Of a stretch of 64,000 nucleotides of DNA, positions 13,273-26,509 are shown piece after piece. The position numbers were made by a program, and so were the translations under genes. This stretch comes from Spongilla lacustris (lineage: Eukaryota; Porifera; Demospongiae; Spongillida; Spongillidae). The stretch lies in NCBI GenBank assembly GCA_949361645.1, contig OX442416.1, forward strand, positions 9,448,129 through 9,512,128, given 5' to 3'. The notes under the pieces are model-generated. The model searched no databases. It saw only the letters and a list, made by a program, of their open reading frames with translations, and was not told where the DNA came from. Positions within the stretch are counted from its first letter, which is position 1; each line of letters begins with the position of its first letter.

Positions 13273-14226
13273 CAAGGGATGGAGGGAGGGGAGAGGGAGG
13301 GAGGGAGAGGGAGGGAGGAGGAGGGAGGGAGGAGGGAGGAAGGGAGGGGGAGTTAGGAAGGGAGGGAGGGGAAGAAGGGAGGGGGAGGGAGGAAGGAAGG
13401 GAGGGTGAGGAAGGGAGGGGGGAGGGAGGGAGGGGGAGGGAGGAAGGGAGGGAGGAGGAGAGAGGAAGGGAGGGAGGGGGAGGGAGGAAGGGAGGGAGGG
13501 GAGGAAGGGAGGGAAGGGAGGGAGGGGAGGAAGGGAGAGAGGGGAGGAAGGGAGGGAGGAGAGGAAGGGAGGGATGGGAGGAAGGGAGGGAGGGGAGGAA
13601 GGGAGGGAGGGGAGGAAGGGAGGGAGGGGAGGAAGGGAGGGAGGGGAGGAAGGGAGGGAGGGGAGGGAGGGGAGGGAGGGGAGGATAGGAGGGAGGAGAG
13701 GAAGGGGAGGAAGGGAGGGAGGGGAGGAAGGGAGGGAGGGGAGGAAGGGAGGGAGGGGAGGAAGGGAGGGAGGGGAGGAAGGGAGGGAGGGGAGGAAGGG
13801 AGGGAGGGGAGGAAGGGAGGGAGGGGACGAAGGGAGGGAGGGGAGGAAGGGAGGGAGGGGAGGAAGGGAGGGAGGGGAGGAAGGGAGGGAGGGGAGGAAG
13901 GGAGGGAGGGGAGGAAGGGAGGGAGGGGAGGACAGGAGGGAGGGGAGGAAGGGAGGGGAGGAAGGGAGGGAGGGGGATGGAGGTCTGGAGGGAGGGGGAG
14001 AGAGAGGAAGGGAGGAGGAGAGGGAGGGAGAGGGAAGGAGAGGGAGGAAGGGAGGAAGGAAAGAAGGGAAAGAGAGGGAGGGAGGAAAGATGGGAAGGGA
14101 GAGGGAGAAAGGGAGGTAGGAAAGAAGGGAAGGGATAGGGTGGAAGGGAAGGAGGAAAGAAGGGAAGGGAGAGGGAGGAAGGGAAGGCGGAGGGAGAGCG
14201 AGGAAGGTGGGGGGAGAGGGAGCAAG
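13273..14226. repeat. 1-kb polypurine minisatellite (GGGAGGGAGGGGAGGAA)
   Basis: The plus strand is almost pure A/G for about 950 bases, built mainly of 17-base units GGAAGGGAGGGAGGGGA that are most regular between about 13560 and 13930. Every long open frame on either strand here is a by-product. The composition allows G-quadruplex or triplex structures. Confidence 0.97.
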
Positions 14227-17200
14227 AGGGTGTGAATGTAGGCCAAAACACAAGGACATGTGGCTTGTGGGATATACACATTCAACAATACATCATCACA
14301 AGCTCTAGATAGTCACGTGCACATGACTTGCTCCACTCACTTGTATTGTGTAGATAGGCTATAGCCGTGTCTCATTGCAGGAAAAGGGCAAAATAAACCT
14401 GTAGCGCCAAACAGATCTTGAATTAGCAGGTACGCCTGACTCCCCAACATGAAGAGGGTGAAAACTGAGGTGGGCGTGGCAGCAGGGGGAAACATTATTG
14501 CCAGAGGGGCGGGGCTTACTATGCTGAACTGTATATTATAGTGCCCTGGGGATGAAAGGATTAGCACCTTCCTCCTCCCATTAACACTTTCTATCCTCCC
14601 AACCTCCTTTTCAAGCCTTCGTTTTGTAGAAATTAACGGGAAGCAGTAGTTCCACAGAGAAAGTAGGCTAGCACAGCTGTAGATTGTCTCTAGATTGCCT
14701 CGAGACGTTTTTTAATATTGTCCGCATAAAAGGTCCGGTATACCCTTCTCACTGTACAGCACTTGACATGAAGAAATTTCCATCCGCTTCTATTGCAGCA
14801 TGAGCGCACGTGATACCGCTTTATTCATGATTAGCTAGTCCAGGGTAAAGGGTTTTGTTCTCGCTTCAGAAAATAAGTCTGCACATAAGCTAGGCATGCT
14901 TAAAACTGGCAATGATCTATCTTTACAACAAAGTGCATTTCACACCCTTTTCTCAGGCATTTTCTCGAGAAAAACGCAAAACAAAAACAAAGAAACCGTG
15001 AGATGCGCGACTTTAGTGGGCTAATAAAAAACATCCCTCAATAGTGCGCATTGATGTTTTGTAGTGCCGAACTGAATATAGAACAGTTAAAAAATATATT
15101 GGTATTTTATGGTAAACGCATCTTCACAAAATAGGGATTAGAACATTAACCACATTTTAATGAGCTCCTATGGGACCCGGATGAGAATTGTACCGTAATA
15201 TACATACGTTTTCTAATTAACAACCTAATGTTCATCTCGAAACAGCCGTAACACGTACATCTTTTAATAATTTAGTAATTAGTGGTGGTGAATTAGCAGC
15301 TTCAACCTTAATAATTTTATTCTTAGCTTACAATTGAACTCAGTATCTTGAAATCAAAGCTGTTCCACTGTGTATTCTACTTTTTAATGGTTATTAAAAT
15401 CAATTATATCTAATATTAATCTTGAATATTTTTGATAATCGAGGGTTTGCAATTAATATTTTGATTTATGAGGGTTTTCATATAATTACTTAACCGCCTA
15501 GAATAATTGTAACGTATGTTTTAAAAATCTAATGGTTAATATTGAGTTATTGTGATTGAAAAGCATAGCTTTCATTTGTGGACACCCGGTATTAGAGAAT
15601 CACTTAATGTTTTTACACACAGCTACTCAGAATTAAAATACTTCAGTGTTGGATTCCAATTTGCAGCTGAGCTTATACTCGTTCGGTTTTAAAATACAAG
15701 CGTAAAATGTGGTGCATTACATTAAGATACAATAGCCTCATAAGTCAGGTCCTACTAACACAACACTGTAATATACCCCTGTACACATAGCCCTACACTG
15801 TGCATATGATCCTTACTACATGTACACTGTATACACATGCTCCGTACTACATGTATTAGTCTGTAAGTTCCTCCCTGAACACCTCTGTAAAGTCATACTT
15901 CTGTAATGCTGTTGATGGTTCAAGGGGGGAGTCCCTTCCAGCCTGTACATGGGACAAGGCTACAATGCACTTCCTTGATCAACTAGTGGAGGAGAGTGGC
16001 CGGCTCAGAGAGCAGTCATTTGGTAACAAAGTGGCCTATTATAGAGCACTTGTCTGCTTCGCATTCATCGGTGGACCTGTGTTTGCATGAGTGTGTAATT
16101 TTCATCGCCATGTGTCTTGCATTTGCATTCTGGTACATACATGTAGCAAGATTGTCTATTCTGTGCCCAGACTAAAAGTTCAAATAAAAAAGTGGCATAA
16201 TGTAGAAAACATCCCAGTAATGCTATACATGTACTTCTTTCTTTGCCAGGCCATTTGTGCAGTCTTAATTCTTTATTTGAAACCTTGTGTGTTTATCAAG
16301 TGATTACTGTGAGAGTGACCTATATAACATGCATAGAGTAATCACTTACTGTAATCACTTACAGTGAACAAAAGATCTGAACGTCCTTCTCTTACCAAAC
16401 ACGTGTCCACCTTTGCTATGAATAGAACCATGAATGTACATTTTGCTGGGGGTAGGATCATGTGTTCACTATATGTGACAGCTAGGGACTGCATCCAATG
16501 TTAGATGGACCATGTCTGTCAAAATATGTTTGCTGTGAATAAGCCATGAGATGATCCTGCATAAGTGCATGTACTATGAAAAGGAACTTGAGAGAAACCT
16601 ACTACACCCTCTATGTATATTGGTTTAATTCGCCGTGACAGGGAATCTGCATGTATTCGGTACTTGTGTCTGTTTATCCTGTGCATGTTAATTCTGAGAT
16701 GCACGGTTTTATAGTAGAAGAATTGGAGAGACCTGGGCCCCTGGCCCTTTGGTCACATCAGGTGAGCCAATAACGTACATGTATTTACTTTTTTGTATAT
16801 GAGTTACGACCCGATTTAAACTTTTGACACTCTTTAAAACCGGCCGACCCGATTTGTAGCGGGTTGACCGGTTAAAACCCGCTTTAAAGCTGGTCGATGA
16901 ATAATAAACATGCACGCATATGATTCGCTGTAAGTAGTTTTTTTTTTTTTGGGCTTTAACTATCCAAATGGACAGAAAAACAGAGCAAGTGAATTTACCA
17001 CCCATCTTTCAGAGAAGTTTGACTTTCTTTCCTCCAGGTAAATGAGGTTTCGGAGAAAAGATCATAGGAGCTTTAAAGGATTCTTCATCGGTTGAACTTT
17101 ATAGAAGCGTAACTTCAAGATCCTAAATCTCTCAAGTCTAGGACCGCACGATGTGTTAGTTGTACTAGCTAAACATCAGGTATGTCACTTGCTAGTTAGC

Positions 17201-18110
17201 GTACTCGGTTCAGTAGCGACAATGCAATTTGTTCCCTGTGTAGTCTTGCGTTCTCCTACAGATTTTAGAACTGATACATTAAAATCCCAAATGAGTATGT
17301 CTCTGTTATTATAGGCTTGATTCTCGTAGTTATGGCAAAACGCCTATAGTGTTCAATTTCATCATTGCATGCAACTGAGTTAGAGACTAGTTTGTAAAAG
17401 AATTTGATACCTATATGTCCCATCATCATATTATTGTCAGTTACAGTTAGGACCATTGCTCAAGTACGGGAACATGCACATTTGACCTTCAACTTTGTTT
17501 ATTGTGCATATGCCAATTGATAAGCAATACCTTCTACTTCACTTCATGACTCTGACTTATACATGATGGGTTCTTGCTACAAAAAATGGAAGCTAGTACA
17601 TGGATCAGGAAGAGCCAGATATACTTCTATAGATGTGCCACAACTTTACGATGCTGACAAAGGATGCTCTGATAGGTTATGGCTGGTGAGTGGTGAGGTG
17701 CAGTTGTATGAGACATATAGGTAAAGCAAGTGAATTTAATTTTACTGTGCATGTAATGTGTCTGTATTGTATGTGCCACATAGGGCTATTCTTGAAAGTA
17801 AAGCAGGTTCTTAGCTTAAATGACAGGGTTATTTCCTCAAAATCAAAACACACTGCTAACAAGTATACCGCAATATATGTGATTGCTGGAGAGGAGCTAG
17901 GAATTTGTCCAGGTTGCATGGAGGAAACAATTTGATAACCATCTCATTAATTGTTCTAAATTCAAATGTCAGCATATCTGACAGCATGTGCTGCACCATT
18001 CCAGAGCTGGGTCTACTCAATATGTGCACTCCTAAAGGTCATCCGAGACTTAAATCAATATATATATTTTGTCGATAAACAGGCAAACCAATGGTTTTTA
18101 TGCATTGACA
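14227..18110. other. Intergenic, no confident gene
   Basis: AT-rich with no supported gene. A GC-rich inverted motif lies near 16830-16890 (TTTAAAACCGG... and CCGGTTAAAACC). One exon-like stretch, 15929-16090, is listed separately. Confidence 0.4.
15929..16090 (+). other. Possible Myb/SANT-like exon remnant
   Basis: One frame gives about 53 residues with a pattern TWDKATMHFLDQLVEESGRL followed by FGNKVAYYRAL before a stop. A Trp followed by a helix-like LLDLY-type segment resembles Myb/SANT or trihelix DNA-binding domains found in many transposon-associated genes. No flanking exons were found; this may be chance. Confidence 0.2.
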
Positions 18111-18490
18111 AACACCTGGCGGATCAAGAAATTATGCTTAGGAAGCAAAAATTGGCACAATCATTCCCTTGTTGCAGCGCTTCGACATTGCAATGAAGAG
18201 CGCTTTCCCAATATATTTTGCTTAGCTCCTTAAGATTGGTTGCAGGTACGTGTATGAAAATGGTGCTGGTAAGTTCACAAAGAAGGCACTTATATATACA
18301 AACACCTGGCGGATCAAGAAATTATGCTTAGGAAGCAAAAATTGGCACAATCATTCCCTTGTTGCAGCGCTTCGACATTGCAATGAAGAGCGCTTTCCCA
18401 ATATATTTTGCTTAGCTCCTTAAGATTGGTTGCAGGTACGTGTATGAAAATGGTGCTGGTAAGTTCACAAAGAAGGCACTTATATATACA
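18111..18490. repeat. Exact 190-bp tandem duplication
   Basis: The segment beginning AACACCTGGCGGATCAAG at 18111 repeats at 18301 with period 190. Both copies end TATATATACA and show no difference that I could find, so the duplication is recent or an assembly artefact. It lies just downstream of the gelsolin-like gene stop. Confidence 0.93.
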
Positions 18491-18612
18491 TATATGGATA
18501 CGTTCACTAGGCTAAATATGGATATGTTCAAGCTATGTATGCACTCTATGGATATGATACCAGTTCTGCAACATTTATCCTTTTGCATTGCTCACTAGCA
18601 CAAGCTCTCTTA

Positions 18613-21600
18613 TTAAAATATGCCCTTGAATGCATCAGTTTCCTGTCCTGACTTGATACATGAAACAGGAACAAGGGGGTGATCAGTGTCCTTCAGATAG
18701 TTCTGTTGGTATGAGAAATATTAACAACACATACATGTAGATATTCAAGTTGTATCATACATGAGCATATAACATTGCTTTTCTTTTTTCCTCAACTTCA
18801 GCCTCATTTCCAATCCAAATAAACAGATGCTTGCCATTGTCAACCAAAAACACTAATGGAAGAAATTCAAACATGCACAATTAGTATGTTTAAAGCATTA
18901 AATCTTTGCTAGACATACCATCATTATTATCCAGATTGCTGCGTGAGAATGAACCACTAACAGGTGTTAACACAAGCTTCCCTGATTCATCACTCAGCCT
19001 ACATGGTACATAATTCGTTTAATCACTTGCTGAAATTAAAACCAAAAGAGGATCTACCTGAACATGAGTGGTTTAAACGTTGCAGAGTCGTGTTTCACAT
19101 GAATGCCCTTCTACAAAAGAGGATAATCAAGTGTAGTTTCTATATCACAATTATGTATGTACCTCATCTGCCTCATCCAAGGGTTTATCAGAAAGCGTAG
19201 TGTAAAACACGTGTGTTTTTGCAGTGTTGAATTCATCTGAAACAGAAATGCTCATCATCTCATTCCATTCTTGCTGCTTTTTTAAAACCTCTTGCTTTTT
19301 TTTTTAACCTCTAGTTTTCTACATTTATGGGTTACATATCTCACTCAAGAAATAATTATAAGATGGAAATTGTGAAGTATAGGAACAGTTGTTTGTGAAC
19401 CTGTGTTTACACTTAAATCTAGTATACTATGTAATGCATATGCATATAATTGCACATGAAGTTATCATATATATGGGAATTATCATACTACACATAAATG
19501 TATATATATATATATATATATATATGTACATTTATTGCCATGTTTACATGTGCTACATGCATATGAACGATTTGCAAACAATGTGCAGCTATATATACCT
19601 TTGAAATGTGTATGTCATTAATAAACTCATTATTGTATCTCTTACATACTTGTAGTACTACTAGTTTATCTTAATTTACTCTTTCTTATTAACTTCATTG
19701 CATATTTGTGTCTCACTCCCTCACCTACCCTGTTCTATCATAGCATACGAGTACATGAAAACAACATGTGTCAGATGACATACCTATCACTTCTGAAGTG
19801 GCTTTACCCTCTCTATCATGCTGAAAAATGAAACATTTACACATTACTTTAGTGCCTGTTGACAAAAAGGCCTGGCAGTTTACCTCCATTGCTTGCAAGT
19901 ACTCAGCTGCCTTAAACCTCTCATCTTTGTTGCCAGATTTTCCATTCCACTGGTAGAGCTGAAGACCCAGATCAAGAATGAACACATCACTGGAGTCCAG
20001 GCAGTGCTTATTCAGTGGTCGCTCAGTCACTTTCACTCCACGCTGAATGACAAAGAGTACAGTAAATGCAATTAAAAAAATGACATCAGATTTTCCTATT
20101 AATAGAACAGTTTGCAATATCAATAAATTTATTGCCATGTACATGTACAGTGTAGCCAAATGAATTGAATATACCAACAAATTGTCACGAATCATTAAAT
20201 TTTCTCAAATCTTCATGCAAGTAGTACTTGTACCTTGTCACCATGGAAATGAAGAAGGCGTGGTTTGTACTCCTGGGGCTTCACACGTTTGAAGCCAGTT
20301 TCCGCCCTTCAGAACATATACAACACATAATAGTTACACAGCACTTTTTACATTGCCTAACTATACCTAGCTATTGCTAATTATGCTGATATTTTTTAGT
20401 GTATTTGATAAAGTATAAAACAACTAGAAAATGCCAAAACATGGCATTTTTAAAAAGTATTTTTATTATTGTGTGCAGCCCAAAGTTACATGTACTGCAG
20501 TCTGGCACTTGAGAGGCCACATAACTCCTAAACCCCATGCATACACGCCTATACAAGACCTTGGCCAATAGTGTACATTATAGTTATAAATATTCTACTC
20601 ATTCGTCATAATATTGTTTTTCAAGAAGCAAGTGCCGGTAAGAAGTATATGATGATATTTGGAAATGAGATTCAAACATCTCGTGTAAGTATACTACAAC
20701 CATGGCAGCAATAGAGAATGGAACCATGCTTCACTCAACCTTTCAGTTCATTGTCTGAGCAACTAATTTATGAAGAACTAAAGAATTGCATCAAATCCAT
20801 GTACTATGAGAGAAGGTATAGGTCATGTGCTTAACTTATACCATTATGGAGTGTGCATGGGTCCAATTCATTCGTGCCATGCATGATTTCAACAACTAAA
20901 ATGTTTTACAATGGAAATATGTTTTGATTTTCAGAAATGATATTGTAATACACATAAATTTACATGCAAGCTGGGCATCTTAAAATGGTTATAATTATAA
21001 CACTTACCCTCCTTCTAGTATGGTAACTGCTTTAAAGTAGCTTAGGAAAAGATCAGACTCATAGCCCATCACTTCTCGGTGTTCAATTGGCTTGTCATCA
21101 AGCTGAGTTGAAATATTACCATATGTATGCACAATAGTGGTATTAATAGCATTCATTTGTTGGCAAATAGCGAATTAATATCAAACTATTCACATCCTTT
21201 ACCAATGTATCAAGCTCCACAGTCTTGTATGCTGCAGTGCCATACTCATCTTGACTTGAGTACTGGCCAATCCAAAAGTGAACATCATACAAAAGTTCCT
21301 GAGAGTATAGAATAACATTCTTATATAACAGCTGTCACAGTCAGTATCAATACATATTTCAATGTTTGATAGCACAATGAGCATGACCATGGGAGCTTGC
21401 TTCTACTCAAGTGCACAATTAAAAATTTCAGCTAGGGGACTGGAACTTTGAGGCTCCTGATGCATATATTCAATCTTCCTTTACACAAGATATAAAAACA
21501 TTCTCTCTGAGAAAGTTAGTGGTATATAGAATTTGAAGGAAGGGAATAAGGGATACAAGATACAATAAACACAATAACCCTTTATTTAGCAATTTTGTAT

Positions 21601-24600
21601 AACATTTTACATTTTAATATTAGGAATACTGTGTTTATCGTATCTCCAATCCCTTTTCCTCTTCCTTTTTACGCCACTATTGCCTTCAAATCCTTTTTAT
21701 CACTAACTTTGATTCTAAGAGAGATTGATTTTACATCTTTCTTCCTTCTTTTTTTTTTAAAATCTGTGTCTATAATGCGCAACCCGTACAAACAATTACT
21801 AATGATTGTACCATGCAAACTCGAGTCGGGAGGACTCTAACTTAGATTCGTAGTCTCGCTTTTGCATTCCTCCCGTCGCTGGTGTAGCTCTCTTATTTCG
21901 TTCGCGAATTCCCGGTGAGGATTTTGGCTAAATAAAACTTCGCTAGCCAAAAGTGGAGATTAGAACACAAACGACCACATGCAATATCCACGGGAATTCA
22001 TTATTGGGAACTATTTTAGGATAGCTTCCACCACATTTATACGTATACGTTCTTCCAAAAAAAAATTAAAGCCATCGGTGTGCATTGCGCTCTTTAAAAC
22101 CGTAAAACCGTTCCTATCCCGCGTTATAATCATCCAGGAATAAAAAAATGTCGGAGGACAACATGGGAACTAGAACAGAACGAGCTTTTTTGATCTCTTT
22201 AAGTACAATGTCTGGCGACTTTAACAAAACATTAGAGTGATCGCCTTTCTCTTCTGGTTGAGTCCGTTCGATAGCAACAAAGAGCTACAATATCCGTTCC
22301 TCGTTTCGCGGGTCACATTTTACTTCTGGCACATTCATTGGGTGTTAAGAAAACTATCCGTGTACTTAGCGGTATAAGTTGTCTAAACCGGCTTAGACAG
22401 CCTACCGCTAAGTACACAGATAGTTTTCCTAGCACCCAATGAATGTGCCTTATTTTCCGTATAATCGAGGTAATACTTTTCCGTATAATCGAGGGAGCAC
22501 TGTACGGCACAAATGCCGTATTTTCACTACACCTGTCTTTGTGTGCGTCAATCAGAACTACATAATAAAGGATGATATGTGTTGAGAGAGATATTTATAG
22601 ATATTAAAAAAAAGCGATACGAGCAAGATTTATCCCTATATTGGCCCAATTATTGCGTGACCCAAGTTGTTGTAGTACCCTTGGTAGTCGTGTATCCGTA
22701 CATATATGAAAGCATGAGCCCTCGTTGCATTCTAATTTCGTCCCTGTGTGCCCTCATCCAAGCTGATCTGCATGGAACTCTTTCTACCTAACACATTGAC
22801 AAGATACTGATGGGTACTCGTACCCGTTACATATCTGTTGACTGTAATCTGTTGTACCTGTTTTGAATATAGTTTACGCATTTGCTCCACACCTGAATTG
22901 TCCTAAATACGATGAAGTGATTAAACTGTGCCTTGGTGTTTGTTCCACAGACTTATGATATACCTTATGGAGATATGTAAGCTTTTTGTACGCATCCTTC
23001 GAATGAATTTGTGACAAAAGTAACAAATAACCCTGCTTCCCAGTCCCTTCGCATGCCTTCAGAAACTCGGGTAGAACAGATTCGTATACACTGTATTTGT
23101 CCATAACTGGGCTTAATACACAAAGTTGAAACTTTAAGTCTTGGTCTGGAATATCAGTAAACATGCACCGCCATCTACTGCTCAATTTTATTCATTCACC
23201 GATGGTAACAGCAAGGGATGCATTAATGGACCTTTGCATGAAAGATCAGAAGTACGATAAACGTCACGTCTGGAGTAAAAACCACAGCGGTTGCCTAGAG
23301 ACATTGTGTCACGTCCGCGGACCTTTGCGTAATAAAATGGCAACGCTCTGAGTCTGCTCAGACATTGATCCTTCGGCCGATCCAGTTCCTGATCAAACTA
23401 TGCTGCCAACAGTAAGTTTGACCGAGTCTGACATACCCAGAGCCTTTTTAAAGCTATCCATTTAAAAAGGCTCCGGGTATGTCAGACTCGGTCAAGCTTA
23501 CTGTTGGCAGCATAGTTTGACCAGGAACTGGATCGGCCGAAGGATCACTGTCCGAGCGGGAAGGAATGACTACGAGCGTTGCCATTTTATTACGCAAAGG
23601 TCCGCGAACGTGACACAATGTCTCTAGGCAACCGCTGTGGCTTTTACTCCGGACGTGACGTTTATCGTACTTCCGATCTTTCATGCAAAGGGTCCATTGA
23701 GTCACCTCAGCACGTTTGCAGTGTGCAGTTTAAAAACTCGCATCTATAAGGGCCTACTTGTAGCACGTAAAAATACATATCAGTTTCTGCTAGTCATGTC
23801 ATGTAGATGACAGTAAGCGCGTAGACCGGTAAGAATATGCATGACGAGATCAAAACGGATGTTTTGCCTTTTATTCTATTAATGAAGATTCCTCCTAAAT
23901 CCCATGTGGCTGAAATGTCTTCTTTTAAAGAGATGTAACGGTTAAGTGTTCACTGTTTGAAATAGGCTCAAATAAGACGAAAGATCTTAATTGCTTCAAT
24001 TTCCAATTCAATTCCTCAATTTTAATCTGGGTGTGTTGCAAAAAGATTTGCCCATGCACCATCTATTCATTATTCATGGCTTACCCCACACCCCACACCG
24101 AATTCATGCATCCGCCCAGTTGTTTCGCAAATAAGGTGATGCTATCGTGGACCACGCCCCCTCCCTGTTACGCATTATCCCGTACATAGTACAAATCTAT
24201 TGTATACATCGTTACGCTGGTTAACCCCCCCCTTCCAGCGTCACGTGATTTGTGAAGGCTCCCTATCGTGTAAGCATTTGTAAAATAAAAATGATCGTAT
24301 ATACGAGCATTTAATATTGTTACGTCCCTCTCGAATCAATTTTCACCATACATGGCGTGATAAATTGCCCATGTAGGGAGAAAATTGATTGTGCATGAAT
24401 ATGATCTCAATCCACCTCTGTATCCGCCCCTACGAGTCTCGTCTGTCATCTATCTATTTAATTTTTATATAGATTGCATGCATTTTGCATGTGTATTTTC
24501 GTCCAGTTATTGATCGAGTTATACCGCAACTTTTACATACATATAGCTTAGAGCTCAACTATTGTAAATAGTCGAGCGAATTTATCAGTTTAGCCTCCAC

Positions 24601-25059
24601 GCTAATGCACAACGTTTCGGGGGGCGTTTCGCAAAATGTATGCATGCGTGGATGCACTCATAATCAGGACTCACATCCGATCCAGGCTTCTTGTACGTGT
24701 TAAGAATGATGTACGAGTCCCCGTTGAAAAACTTCCCGTAGTCCTCTTTGGGCCAGTGGGTTACCTGACATTTATAAGATACATTCACACTCATTAAATT
24801 CAGCAATCCAATGGTTAAGCTGGACTTGCCTTGAACTTTATTATCCTCCAGATCTGTAATCCTACTTTTGCTCCTGCATCTTTCCACGCGGGCTCTGTCT
24901 GAGCGGAAGACTTTTTGACCTGCGAAGTGTTTCGTGATACATTACTATTCTAATCAAGCTATATTTATAGATCTATACTTTGCGATCGCCGTCTGATCCA
25001 ATCAAAGAGATGTTGGAGTCCTTCCAATCGTACTTCTTCGCCTTTACAAGACCTGCCAT
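18613..25059 (-). CDS. Three-domain gelsolin/severin-like actin-binding protein
   Basis: Thirteen minus-strand exons join in frame: 25059-24979, 24919-24830, 24764-24675, 21298-21203, 21102-21008, 20306-20234, 20042-19884, 19820-19784, 19236-19163, 19110-19058, 18998-18919, 18852-18761 and 18702-18613. The product is 369 residues, matching three-domain invertebrate gelsolin-like proteins, severin and CapG. Gelsolin repeat 1 holds [20 protein letters not shown] and [20 protein letters not shown]; repeat 2 holds [15 protein letters not shown] and YQWNG with NKDERFKA; repeat 3 holds LFRLSDESG-like sequence, NNDVFLVDNG and FIWIG. Family members sever, cap or nucleate actin filaments in a calcium-dependent way in the cytoplasm. 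The second intron (24829-24765) has a GC donor (AAG|GCAAGT). The third intron is 3.4 kb and holds hairpin insertions. No break was found, so the gene appears intact. Confidence 0.93.
22328..22449. repeat. 122-bp hairpin in gelsolin intron 3
   Basis: The left arm GGCACATTCATTGGGTG... reappears inverted as ...CACCCAATGAATGTGCC. About 45-base arms also share TACTTAGCGGTA/TACCGCTAAGTA, with an inner GTCTAAACCGGCTTAGAC palindrome. It resembles a tiny foldback MITE. Confidence 0.85.
23227..23697. repeat. 470-bp near-perfect palindrome in gelsolin intron 3
   Basis: Sequence from TGGACCTTTGCATGAAAGATC rightwards is mirrored from GATCTTTCATGCAAAGGGTCC leftwards. The arms are about 230 bases with few mismatches, meeting around TTTAAAGCTATCCATTTAAA near 23460. 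It could be a foldback element or an inverted duplication; no coding signal was recognised. Confidence 0.9.
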
Positions 25060-26509
25060 ACTCTTTAGACCAAAAAAAACAAGATTTGAATTGTCAGGAT
25101 TTATTCATGACTTGAGTCCGTTACAGTGAATACATTTAAACGCTTACTGCAAAACGCGCCCCTTGATTTGTCATAAGGAGGGGCCCTGCATCCGGGCCTG
25201 CATCATGGGATTTTTGTTAAATTGGGATGGCGTAAGAGCTATATAAGTACAGATGGACTTGCTACTTATGAATATATTTCGGTTCTGGTATTGAACTGTG
25301 CTGCTGTGTCAAGCAATGATTACTAGCAAGCTATATAGCTAGCTAGGGCCTAGGCTAGCGTTCTGTAATCAACTACTGAGACTCACACGTGTATAATTAT
25401 AATCCGTTTTTAAAGGTTTTCTTGCAGCAAATACATCCAATAAATTGGACAGAACAGTAATCTAAGAGTCACAGATTTGGCAACATCAGTGTCACGGAGG
25501 CCGCGAAGTAGAGTGTCCGCCCGGACGATCTCTTTACATAAGTTGTCCTAGGACACTTTAGTCAGGAGTATCGTGTCTCCCCAGGGCAAGTTACTTCATA
25601 GTAAGCTATAACCATCAGAAACAAACAGTCATTGTGACGCTTCTACATACATATTTCTGATCGTCCAATTTATCCGTGGGATGTGTTTTTTTTTTTTTTT
25701 TTTTTTTTTTTAAATAAAACTTTACACGGATTGTGAGTCTAGTTTGATTACAGAACCCTTGATCATAGGCGGCCGGAGGGGGGGGGGGGGGCCAGGGGGC
25801 CTTGCCCCCCCCCCCCTCCCCCCCCCTCATGGCCCCCACCCCCAATCCCTAAATTACTACACTTCAACATGCGGAGCATAATTTAGCTTCTAGCGCTCGC
25901 TCGCATGCATTATTAGCAACAACCCAGAGTCAAACGGTTACTCGGGTATCGTAAGCCACGCCCTTTTTGGCGCCCCTCGTGTGTTTGGCCCTTCCCCTCG
26001 GTAGATGCTGGGGCCGCCTCTGTTGATAGTAATCATTGCTTTACACAGCAGCACACTTCATTACTAGAATCGAAATATACTAAGTAGCAAGCCCATCTGC
26101 ACTAAGCTTATCCTCCATGCAGGACCGGGAGTATTGTGACTCATATTGTCTTTAATTCATAACTGAAATCGTACCATATCGAGAAATCGCCCCACAGATA
26201 GGCGGTCATCTTGCTTTTTTTTTTCAAATTGAATTTATAATTTTTGATAAATCGGTCTGATCATGAAACAGTGTCACAAAATAATACCATAAACCATTCG
26301 TGTACTAAAAAATTAATTTCTACCGCGCATAATTTATTCATAAACGAATATGTCATTACGTAATACCTCTTGGAATAAAGTTACAAATATGGTCTGCTAG
26401 CTAGCTAGCTAGCTAGCGGCAACTGTTAACTCGATCGATCGAAGCGCGTTAAGCTGTTTGAATTATTAAAGATACGCAGCTTAACATTTACTTTTCATGC
26501 AGATATACG
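25060..26509. other. Intergenic upstream of gelsolin-like gene
   Basis: Includes a poly-T run (about 25686-25711) and G/C runs near 25780-25825. A (GCTA)n stretch lies near 26395-26417. No gene is recognised. The gelsolin-like promoter should lie just right of 25060. Confidence 0.45.

Noticed and set aside
13114..14288. Pro/Ser/Leu-rich and Gly/Arg/Glu-rich open frames up to 381 codons
   Set aside because: They are translations of the polypurine minisatellite and exist in all frames on both strands.
22874..23185. 103-codon minus-strand frame in gelsolin intron 3
   Set aside because: No domain recognised, lies inside an intron next to the palindrome, and does not join the gelsolin frame; could be element-derived but I cannot support it.
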